In this document: one piece after another, positions 52,327 through 59,241 of the stretch
How positions within the stretch are numbered: the stretch's first letter is position 1
How the letters are laid out: the number at the start of each line of letters is the position of its first letter
Assembly: GCF_025380365.1 (NCBI RefSeq)
Contig: NZ_JAOCQF010000001.1
Coordinates: 248,001 to 312,000, forward strand
Length of the DNA stretch: 64,000 bases
Reading direction: 5' to 3'
Origin: Albidovulum sediminis
Lineage (GTDB): Bacteria > Pseudomonadota > Alphaproteobacteria > Rhodobacterales > Rhodobacteraceae
Translations under genes and position numbers: made by a program
The notes under the pieces: generated by a model
What the model saw: the letters and a program-made list of their open reading frames with translations, nothing else
What the model was told of the DNA's origin: nothing
Databases searched by the model: none

Positions 52327-53376
52327 ATGTCCATCGCCGCGATCAACGAGCAGCTGCTGCGGGCGATCGGGGTGGGCGTCGCGCTCCTCGACCTCGATAC
52401 GATGCGGCTGCGCTTCTGCAACGACACCTTCCGCGAATGGTTCGGCGAGATCGAGGCGGGGCAGCATCTGGCCGACCTGTTCTCCGGTCTCGAGATCGAC
52501 GCGCTGAAGGCCGCCCTGCACGGCGAGGGGCGCTACAGCTCGGAAACGACCTTTCGCGTGCGCCGCCGCACCATGACGGTGGCGATGGCCTTCAACCGCG
52601 CGCTGGACGGCGAGGAACGCATCGTCGTCCTCGTCTGCCAGAACATCTCGCGGATCAAGGAGCTGGAATCGATGATCGATTCCTACTCGATGATGGTCGA
52701 GCGCAACACCCGCGAGATCCGGCGCGAGAAGGAGCAGGTCGAGAAGCTGCTGCTCAACATGATGCCGCGGTCGGTCTACGAGGAATACAAGACCTTCGGC
52801 ATCGTCACCCCGCGCCTCTACGATCCGGTCGCGGCACTCTGCCTCGACTTCGTGGGCTTTGCCGAGACGGTGGTCGAACATGACCCCGGCGTGATCGTCT
52901 CGGAGCTCAACGACATCTACACCGCGTTCGACCGCATCGGCGAACAGTTCGGCTGCGCCCGCATCCGCGCGGTGGGGGATTTCTACATCGCCGTCGCGGG
53001 CATGCCCGACCCGTCGGAGGACTACGCCCGGTCGGCGGCAAGTGCCGCCGTGCGCTACCTGCGCTATCTCCACCAGCGCAACGAAAGCCACCCGATCAAG
53101 TGGACCTGCCGCATCGGCATCGCCGCCGGCCCGGTGGTGGGGTCGGTCGTCGGCGTGCAGAAATACATCTACGACGTGTTCGGCCCGGCGGTCGTCCACG
53201 CCAGCCGCATGCGCGCCGCCGCGCGTCCCATGCAGATCGTCGGCAACCGCGACTTCGTCGACCGTCTCGACGACCGTTTCGCCACAGCCCCCGCAGGCCG
53301 CCTCGACCCCGGCGCGGAGTGCCGGGACGAGGCCTTCGCGATCACGGCCGAGGTTCACGCCGGCCAGGACGGCTGA
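52327..53376 (+). CDS. PAS-linked class III adenylate/guanylate cyclase-like protein
   Basis: A 349-aa protein. Residues ~5-115 are a PAS-like domain; ~115-155 form a coiled coil (KELESMIDSYSMMVERNTREI, then KEQVEKLLLNMMP) like soluble guanylate cyclases; the rest is a class III cyclase fold. Metal Asp174 (CLDFVGF) and Asp218 (AVGDFY) are present, as is YDVFG with its Asp. The transition-state Asn of the NxASRM motif is His (VVHASRM), and the purine-recognition Lys reads Arg. It may be weak or altered. Starts 3 bp after the globin gene. Confidence 0.82.
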   Translation: MSIAAINEQLLRAIGVGVALLDLDTMRLRFCNDTFREWFGEIEAGQHLADLFSGLEIDALKAALHGEGRYSSETTFRVRRRTMTVAMAFNRALDGEERIVVLVCQNISRIKELESMIDSYSMMVERNTREIRREKEQVEKLLLNMMPRSVYEEYKTFGIVTPRLYDPVAALCLDFVGFAETVVEHDPGVIVSELNDIYTAFDRIGEQFGCARIRAVGDFYIAVAGMPDPSEDYARSAASAAVRYLRYLHQRNESHPIKWTCRIGIAAGPVVGSVVGVQKYIYDVFGPAVVHASRMRAAARPMQIVGNRDFVDRLDDRFATAPAGRLDPGAECRDEAFAITAEVHAGQDG

Positions 53377-53377
53377 C

Positions 53378-55306
53378 ATGGCCGCCGGGCTCGAACCTTC
53401 CGTTCCGGACGGCGTCGGCATCGGGGAGGACGCGGAGGCGCAGAGCGCGGATCTTCTGGTGGAGGTGATCGACGCGCTGTCGGTGGGGCTTGCGATCTTC
53501 GACGAGGACGCCCTTCTGCAACGCTGCAATGCCGGGTTCCGCAGGATGAACCCGGTGCTGGCCGATCTGCTCGAGATCGGCATGGGCTGGGATATCATCC
53601 TGCGGGAATGGGCCCTTCGCGGCGGTATCCCCGCCCCGGCGCGCGACCGTCTCGAAAGGGCCGAGGCGCGGCTGGCCGATGGCGAGGCGACGGTCGCCCC
53701 GCTCGAATTCGGGATCGGCGGCTCGGTCTTCGAGATCGCCATGCGCGCGACGGCAGCCGGCGGTTTCGTCCTGGTCCAGAACGACATCACCGAGCGGCGC
53801 AACCTGGAGCAGAGCGAGCGCGAGGCCGACCTTCTGCTGCGCAAGGTGCTGGAGGCCTGCCCGGCCAACATCGTCATGTCGCGCGTGGGCGACGGCGAGG
53901 TGATCTACCGCACTCCGGCGGCAACGGAACTTCTCGGGACGGCGAAGCGGACCCACGGCATCTTCGCCTCGCGCGAGGAGCGGGCGGATTTCATCACCGC
54001 CCTTCTGCCCGACGGGCGCGTGGACAACATGACGGTGACCGGCCTGCGCGCCGACGGCACACGCTTTCCCTGCGTCATCTCGGCCCGGCTGATCGACTAC
54101 CGGGGCGAGGATGTGATGGTCTCGACGACGGTCGACATCAGCCGGGAAATCCAGTTGCGCCGCACCCTGGCCGAGCAGCGCGAACAGATCTTCCAGGCCG
54201 AGAAGATGTCGGCGCTGGGCGAGTTGCTGGCTGGCGTGGCGCACGAGCTGAACAACCCGCTGTCGGTCGTCGTGGGCCATGCGCTGATGCTGCGCGACGA
54301 GGATATCGACCCCGAGACGCTGAGGCGGGTGGAAAAGATCAGCGATGCCGCCGAACGCTGCGCGCGGATCGTGAAGTCGTTCCTGGCGATGGCGCGCCAG
54401 CAGCCGGCGCGGCTGGTTCCCGTCGATCTGGGCGAGACGCTGGAAATGGCGATCGAGGCGCTGCGCAACGGCGCCGATGGCCTTCAGACCGCGATCGACC
54501 TCGACATCGCGGACGCCCTGCCGCCGGTGCGCGGCGACGCCCACCAGATCGCCCAGGTCGTCATCAACCTTGTCACCAACGCCGATCAGGCGATCCGCGA
54601 CAGCGGCACGGGCGACCGCGTGCGTATCTCGGTGCGCCTCGACGACCGGCAGGGCATGGTCGAGATCACCGTGGCCGACAACGGCCCCGGCATCCCCGAC
54701 GCGATCCAGGGCCGCATCTTCGACCCGCTCTACACGACCAAGCCCGTGGGCAGCGGCACCGGCATCGGGCTGGCGCTTTGCCACCGCATCGTGACGGCAC
54801 ACTCCGGCCAGATCCGGGTGCTGCCCGACCGCGGCACGGGTGCGGTCTTCGTCGTCCGCCTGCCGGTGACGCGCGGCGATGTCCTGCCCGAGGGGACCGG
54901 CGGGCTGGCCCGCGCGGGCGGGTCGCGCGGCCGCATCCTCGTCGTCGACGACGAGGAGGACGTCGTCGACCTGATCCGCGAGGTGCTGGTCCGGGCGGGC
55001 TTCGACGTCGATACCGCGGCCTCGGCGGAAGCCGCGCTTGCGATGGTGGAGGAGGGCGACTATGCGCTGATCCTGACCGACCTCAACATGCCGGGGATGG
55101 GCGGGCGCGGCCTTTACGAGCGCCTTCTGCGCGAACGCCCGGCGCTGGCCCGGCGCACCGGCTTCGTCACCGGCGACACGATGAGCCCGCAGGCGCGCGG
55201 CTTTCTCGACGGCGCCGGGCGGCCGTGCCTTGAAAAGCCGATCGCGCCGGCGGAACTGAGGAAGCTCGCCGAAACCATGCTGGGAAGCCGGGGGGCGCCG
55301 GGATGA
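53378..55306 (+). CDS. Hybrid sensor histidine kinase (PAS-PAS-HisKA-HATPase-REC)
   Basis: A 642-aa soluble hybrid kinase with no membrane segments. Two PAS-like domains (about residues 25-140 and 150-265) are followed by HisKA with phospho-His289 in AHELNNP, HATPase motifs NLVTNADQAI, DNGPGIP and GSGTGIGLALC, and a C-terminal receiver with phospho-Asp568 (LTDLNMPG). Sensing is therefore cytoplasmic; PAS domains could carry haem, FAD or another ligand. It begins 1 bp after the cyclase stop and overlaps the response-regulator gene by 4 bp. Confidence 0.9.
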   Translation: MAAGLEPSVPDGVGIGEDAEAQSADLLVEVIDALSVGLAIFDEDALLQRCNAGFRRMNPVLADLLEIGMGWDIILREWALRGGIPAPARDRLERAEARLADGEATVAPLEFGIGGSVFEIAMRATAAGGFVLVQNDITERRNLEQSEREADLLLRKVLEACPANIVMSRVGDGEVIYRTPAATELLGTAKRTHGIFASREERADFITALLPDGRVDNMTVTGLRADGTRFPCVISARLIDYRGEDVMVSTTVDISREIQLRRTLAEQREQIFQAEKMSALGELLAGVAHELNNPLSVVVGHALMLRDEDIDPETLRRVEKISDAAERCARIVKSFLAMARQQPARLVPVDLGETLEMAIEALRNGADGLQTAIDLDIADALPPVRGDAHQIAQVVINLVTNADQAIRDSGTGDRVRISVRLDDRQGMVEITVADNGPGIPDAIQGRIFDPLYTTKPVGSGTGIGLALCHRIVTAHSGQIRVLPDRGTGAVFVVRLPVTRGDVLPEGTGGLARAGGSRGRILVVDDEEDVVDLIREVLVRAGFDVDTAASAEAALAMVEEGDYALILTDLNMPGMGGRGLYERLLRERPALARRTGFVTGDTMSPQARGFLDGAGRPCLEKPIAPAELRKLAETMLGSRGAPG

Positions 55307-56001
55307 GCGACCATGTCCTGATCTGCGACGACGAGGCCGACCTGCGCGAGATGCTGGCCGAATACCTGGGCAAGCGGGGGTTCCGCACCACGCTGGCCGC
55401 GGGGGCCGCGGACCTGCGCGCCGCCCTTCAGCGCGAAAGGCCCGACGTCATCCTGCTCGACATCGCCATGCCGGGCGAGGACGGGCTGTCGGTCCTGCGC
55501 AGCCTTCAGGGCCCGGATGCGCCGCTGGTCATCATGCTGACGGCGGCGGGCGAGGTCGTCGACCGGATCGTCGGGCTCGAGATGGGGGCGGACGACTATC
55601 TGGCCAAGCCGGTGGACCTGCGGGAGCTTGTCTCGCGCATCAAGGCGGTGCTGCGCCGGCGCACCGCCCCCGCCCCGCAGCCCGAGACCGAGCGGACGCG
55701 GTTCCGCTTCGGCAAGACCTGGCTCGACCTCGCCGGGGCGCGGCTGATCGACGAGGACGGTCAGGAGATTCCGCTGACCTCGATGGAGTTCAACCTGCTG
55801 AAGCTTTTCGCGAAGAACCGGGGCAGGGTGCTCAACCGCGACCAGATCCTCGAGGGCGCGCACGACCGGTCCTGGGACCCGTTCGACCGGTCAATCGACA
55901 TCCGCATCTCGCGCATCCGCAAGAAGATCGAGGCCAATCCCGCCAAGCCCGAGGTCATCCGCACGGTGCGCGGCGTGGGCTACATCTACGACCCCTCCTG
56001 A
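55303..56001 (+). CDS. OmpR-family response regulator
   Basis: A 232-aa regulator. Receiver with acidic pair DDEADLRE and phospho-Asp53 (LLDIAMPG), LTA and Lys (AKPVDLREL); C-terminal winged helix (LTSMEFNLLKLFAKNRGRVLNRDQIL, then SIDIRISRIRKKI and the TVRGVGY wing). OmpR-type proteins bind tandem direct repeats, so it is the natural candidate to read the GAAAC arrays. Its stop codon overlaps the first box of array D. Confidence 0.92.
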   Translation: MSDHVLICDDEADLREMLAEYLGKRGFRTTLAAGAADLRAALQRERPDVILLDIAMPGEDGLSVLRSLQGPDAPLVIMLTAAGEVVDRIVGLEMGADDYLAKPVDLRELVSRIKAVLRRRTAPAPQPETERTRFRFGKTWLDLAGARLIDEDGQEIPLTSMEFNLLKLFAKNRGRVLNRDQILEGAHDRSWDPFDRSIDIRISRIRKKIEANPAKPEVIRTVRGVGYIYDPS

Positions 56002-56046
56002 AACATTTGAAACCGCGAAGCACCGGGGGCGCAATCGCGCCGAAAC
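56000..56046 (+). promoter_or_regulatory. Three-box GAAAC array, site D
   Basis: GAAAC at 56000-56004, 56009-56013 and 56042-56046; spacing 9 then 33 bp as in sites B and C. The first box begins inside the TGA stop of the response-regulator gene. It precedes the 57-aa gene and the cysteine synthase-glutaredoxin gene. Confidence 0.65.
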
Positions 56047-56188
56047 GGTCGCGCCGCATGTTCGCGCCATCCACCCCGACCGTGGATGCCGGCAGGACAC
56101 CCCCGCCTTTCATCGTGGCTGCGGTCCCCGGCGTGGCACGGCCGGCCCCGTCAACCCACCCCGTCACTCCAACCGGAAGGTTACCGAA

Positions 56189-56362
56189 ATGCACGTCTCC
56201 GATCACCCTCGCAAGCACGCGCCTGCCGCGACCGCCGACATTCTCGGCCCCTTCAGCCCCTGGCCCCGCCGGACGGGCAAGCCCCGGCGCCGACTGCTGG
56301 CAGGCGGGGCCGCCGCCGCTGCGGCCGCGGTCTTCGTCCATTGCATCGCCCCCCTGCCGTGA
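56189..56362 (+). CDS. Small single-span membrane protein (57 aa)
   Basis: A 57-aa protein with a strong GGAAGG site upstream. The N-half is His/Pro/Arg-rich (MHVSDHPRKHAPAATADILG), followed by an Arg-rich stretch and a C-terminal hydrophobic Ala-rich helix (LLAGGAAAAAAAVFVHCIAP). Its stop is 11 bp before the cysteine synthase-glutaredoxin start, so it is co-transcribed with it. No family recognised. Confidence 0.6.
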   Translation: MHVSDHPRKHAPAATADILGPFSPWPRRTGKPRRRLLAGGAAAAAAAVFVHCIAPLP

Positions 56363-56373
56363 GGGCCGCCCCG

Positions 56374-57876
56374 ATGACACGCACCCTGAACAGCCTTCTC
56401 GACACCATCGGCAACACACCCGTCGTCCGCCTTTCGCGTATGGCGCCGGAGGGCGTCGAGGTCTTCGTCAAGCTCGAAGCCTTCAACCCGATGGGTTCGG
56501 TCAAGGACCGCCTGGCGATGGGCATCATCGAGGCAGCCGAGCGTGACGGCTCGCTGCGCCCCGGTCAGACGGTGATCGAGGCGACCAGCGGCAACACCGG
56601 CATCGGGCTGGCGATGGTCTGCGCGGCCCGGGGCTATCCCCTCGTCGTCACCATGGCCGAGAACTTCAGCGTCGAGCGGCGCCGGCTGATGCGGTTCCTG
56701 GGCGCGAAGGTGATCCTGACGCCGGCCTCCGAAAAGGGCTCCGGCATGGTCGCGAAGGCGCGCGAACTGGCCGAGCGGCATGGCTGGTTCCTCTGCCGCC
56801 AGTTCGAGAACGAGGCCGGACCCGACATCCATTCCCGCACCACGGCGGAGGAGATCCTGCGCGATTTCGCCGGGGCGCCGCTCGACTGCTTCGTCTCGGG
56901 CCTCGGCACCGGCGGCACGATGAAGGGCGTCGCGCGGGTGCTGAAGGCGCAGAGCCCCGCGACCCGCATCATCGCGGCCGAACCCGACAACGCGCCCCTG
57001 CTGGGATCGGGCCGCGCGCAATCCTATGCGCCCGACGGCGGCCCTGCGGCCAGCCATCCGGCGTTCCGGCCGCACCTGATGCAGGGCTGGACTCCGGATT
57101 TCATCCCCCGGCTGGCCGCCGATGTCGTCGCGGCGGGCCACATCGACGAAATCTGCCCCGTCGCGGGGGCCGAGGCGCTGGCCGTGGCGCGGGATCTGGC
57201 GCGGAAAGAGGGGATCCTCTGCGGCATCACCGGCGGGGCGACGCTGGCCGCGGCGCTGACGGTCGCACGCCGCGCACCGAAGGGCGCGCGCATCCTCGCG
57301 ATGCTGCCCGACACCGGGGAACGCTACCTCTCCACCCCGCTTTTTGCCGACATCGACGCGGCGATGGACGCGGAGGAACAGGCCATCGCCGCCTCCACGC
57401 CGCGGTTCCGCTTCGACACCGCCGCCGCGCCGGCCCCGGCTGCAGCGGCGGCCCCCGAAGCGCCGGCCCCCGACGCAATCGCCCACATGGAGGCGCTGAT
57501 CGCGGACCCGGATCATCCGGTCGTGCTGTTCGCGCTGGAATGGTGCGAATTCTGCTGGTCGGTGCGCAAGCTGCTGGCCGCCGCCGGCGTCCCGTTCCGA
57601 TCTATCGATCTCGACGGCGCGGCCTACCGCGAGGGCGACCTCGGCGGGGCGGTCCGCAAGGCGCTTGCCGCCCGGACCGGTGCCGCGACGATCCCGCAGG
57701 TCTTTGTCGGCGGGCGCCACGTCGGCGGCGCGACCGAGACGTTCGAGGCCTTCAACGACGGCAGCCTGGGGCGGATGCTGGCCGCGCTCGGCCACGAGGT
57801 CCGCGGCGCGGAGGTGGGCAATGCCTACCGCTTCCTGCCGGCCTGGCTTCACCCGCGCACGCCGAAGGCGGCCTGA
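56374..57876 (+). CDS. Cysteine synthase fused to a C-terminal glutaredoxin domain
   Basis: A 500-aa fusion. Residues 1-~315 are a PLP-dependent O-acetylserine sulfhydrylase/cystathionine-beta-synthase-type domain: GNTPVVRLSR, PLP-Lys in GSVKDRLA (about residue 43), TSGNTGIGLA and SGLGTGGTMKGVA. An Ala/Pro linker (about 345-367) leads to a glutaredoxin domain with CEFC active site (WCEFCWSVRKLL, about residue 391) and TIPQVFVGGRHVGG. It could link sulfide/persulfide incorporation with glutathione-dependent reduction. Short tail of ~30 residues. Start at 56374; spacing 11 bp from the upstream small gene. Confidence 0.86.
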   Translation: MTRTLNSLLDTIGNTPVVRLSRMAPEGVEVFVKLEAFNPMGSVKDRLAMGIIEAAERDGSLRPGQTVIEATSGNTGIGLAMVCAARGYPLVVTMAENFSVERRRLMRFLGAKVILTPASEKGSGMVAKARELAERHGWFLCRQFENEAGPDIHSRTTAEEILRDFAGAPLDCFVSGLGTGGTMKGVARVLKAQSPATRIIAAEPDNAPLLGSGRAQSYAPDGGPAASHPAFRPHLMQGWTPDFIPRLAADVVAAGHIDEICPVAGAEALAVARDLARKEGILCGITGGATLAAALTVARRAPKGARILAMLPDTGERYLSTPLFADIDAAMDAEEQAIAASTPRFRFDTAAAPAPAAAAAPEAPAPDAIAHMEALIADPDHPVVLFALEWCEFCWSVRKLLAAAGVPFRSIDLDGAAYREGDLGGAVRKALAARTGAATIPQVFVGGRHVGGATETFEAFNDGSLGRMLAALGHEVRGAEVGNAYRFLPAWLHPRTPKAA

Positions 57877-57909
57877 ACGGCCGTGCCCGACGCCCCGAAA
57901 GGATATACG

Positions 57910-59169
57910 ATGACACCGTCCCGCACCCCAGAACCCGCCTTCCGCTGGGTGATCGTCGCCGCCGCCGCGGCGATGCTCGCCATCGCGATGGGGCAGCTTG
58001 TCAACGGCCTGTCGGCCTTCCTCGCGCCGCTCGAGCGGGAATTCGGCGCGACACGGGGGCAGGTCGCGCTGGTCAACACGATGGGGCTTGTCGGTCTGGC
58101 GATCGGCGGGATCGTCATGGGCGCGCTCGCCGACCGCGTCAGCATCCGGGCCGTCGTCCTTGCCGGGGCGGTGATGACCGGCCTTTGCATCGCCACCGCA
58201 TCGCAGGTGACGGCACTCTGGCAGCTTCACCTGCTGTTCCTCGTCGCCGGCGCGCTCGGGGGCGGCGCGCTCTTCGCCCCGCTCTTTGCGCTGGTCGGCA
58301 CCTGGTTCCGCACCGGCGCCGGTCTGGCCATCGGCATCGTCTCGGCCGGGCAGGCGATCGGGCAGGGGGGCGTTCCGCTGGCCAACGCGCTCCTGATCGA
58401 GAGCCTGGGGTGGCGCGGGGCCTTCCTGGCGGTCGGGCTGGCATCGCTTGCGCTGCTCGTCCCGCTTGCCCTGCTAGCCCGGCGGCCCGGCGCACGGCCC
58501 GGTCCGGCCGCCGCCGCCCAGCCGGGACAGGCGGCCGGGGGCGCCGCTGCCATGCGCCCCGCGACCGTCATCGCGACGCTCAGCCTGGCGGTGCTCTGCT
58601 GCTGCAGCCTGATGTCGGTGCCGCTGATGCACCTGGCCCCGCTGGTCCAGCTTTGCGCCATCCCCGCACCGGAGGCCGCGGGCGTGGTGATGGTGATGAT
58701 GCTGGCCGCGATCGCGGGCCGCGTGGCCTTCGGCCGGCTGGCCGACATGATCGGCGCGCTGCCGGCCTATTTCGCCGCCTCCGCCTGGCAGACCGCGCTG
58801 GTGGTCATGTTCACCTGGATCGACGATCTTGGCCTGTTCTACATCTTCTCGCCGATCTACGGCTTCGGCTATGCGGGCGTGATGACCGGCGTGCTGACCA
58901 CGATCCGCGCCCTGACGCCCCTGAACCGGCGCGCCGGCGCCACGGGGATCATCCTGGCCTTCGCCTGGATCGGCCACGGGCTTGGCGGTTTTCTCGGCGG
59001 TGTCTTCTTCGACCTGACGGGAAGCTACGACCTCAGCTTTGCCGCCGCCATGGCCGCGGGGTTGGTGAACCTGATCACGATCGGCGCCCTTGCCTGGTGG
59101 GTGCTGCGCGGACCGGCCGGGCGGGCAACGGTCAACGGGTCTTTTGCCGCGGGCTCTGGCCGGATATGA
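57910..59169 (+). CDS. MFS transporter (monocarboxylate/OFA-like)
   Basis: A 419-aa major facilitator with 12 hydrophobic segments. FRWVIVAAAAAMLAIAMGQLVNGLSAFLAPLEREFG and the GALADRVSIR loop (motif A) between helices 2 and 3 are present; the central loop is Ala/Pro-rich. The ATG at 57910 is preferred over GTG 57883 because AAAGGA lies 8 bp upstream. It sits 33 bp after the cysteine synthase-glutaredoxin gene and may move its substrate or product. Direction and substrate unknown. Confidence 0.83.
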   Translation: MTPSRTPEPAFRWVIVAAAAAMLAIAMGQLVNGLSAFLAPLEREFGATRGQVALVNTMGLVGLAIGGIVMGALADRVSIRAVVLAGAVMTGLCIATASQVTALWQLHLLFLVAGALGGGALFAPLFALVGTWFRTGAGLAIGIVSAGQAIGQGGVPLANALLIESLGWRGAFLAVGLASLALLVPLALLARRPGARPGPAAAAQPGQAAGGAAAMRPATVIATLSLAVLCCCSLMSVPLMHLAPLVQLCAIPAPEAAGVVMVMMLAAIAGRVAFGRLADMIGALPAYFAASAWQTALVVMFTWIDDLGLFYIFSPIYGFGYAGVMTGVLTTIRALTPLNRRAGATGIILAFAWIGHGLGGFLGGVFFDLTGSYDLSFAAAMAAGLVNLITIGALAWWVLRGPAGRATVNGSFAAGSGRI

Positions 59170-59180
59170 CTTGCGGGCAA

Positions 59181-59213
59181 GGGGCCCGGCCGCTTCGGAT
59201 GACCGGAAGCCCC
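59181..59213 (+). terminator. Hairpin after the MFS gene
   Basis: GGGGC at 59181-59185 and GCCCC at 59209-59213 close a GC-rich hairpin with inner complementary bases, 12 bp after the MFS stop. There is no clear U-tract, so termination is only probable. Confidence 0.35.
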
Positions 59214-59241
59214 TGTCCGAAACGGCGGGAAGAGATCGGCG

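Noticed and set aside
47872-56046. CRISPR or satellite repeat interpretation of the GAAAC boxes
   Set aside because: Repeats are only 5 bp, spacing is irregular with coding genes between sites, and boxes sit in promoters; no spacer-repeat structure.
47904-56070. Sigma-54 or ECF promoter interpretation of the third GAAAC box
   Set aside because: No GG-N10-GC pairs and no consistent -10 element at a fixed distance after the third box in the four sites.
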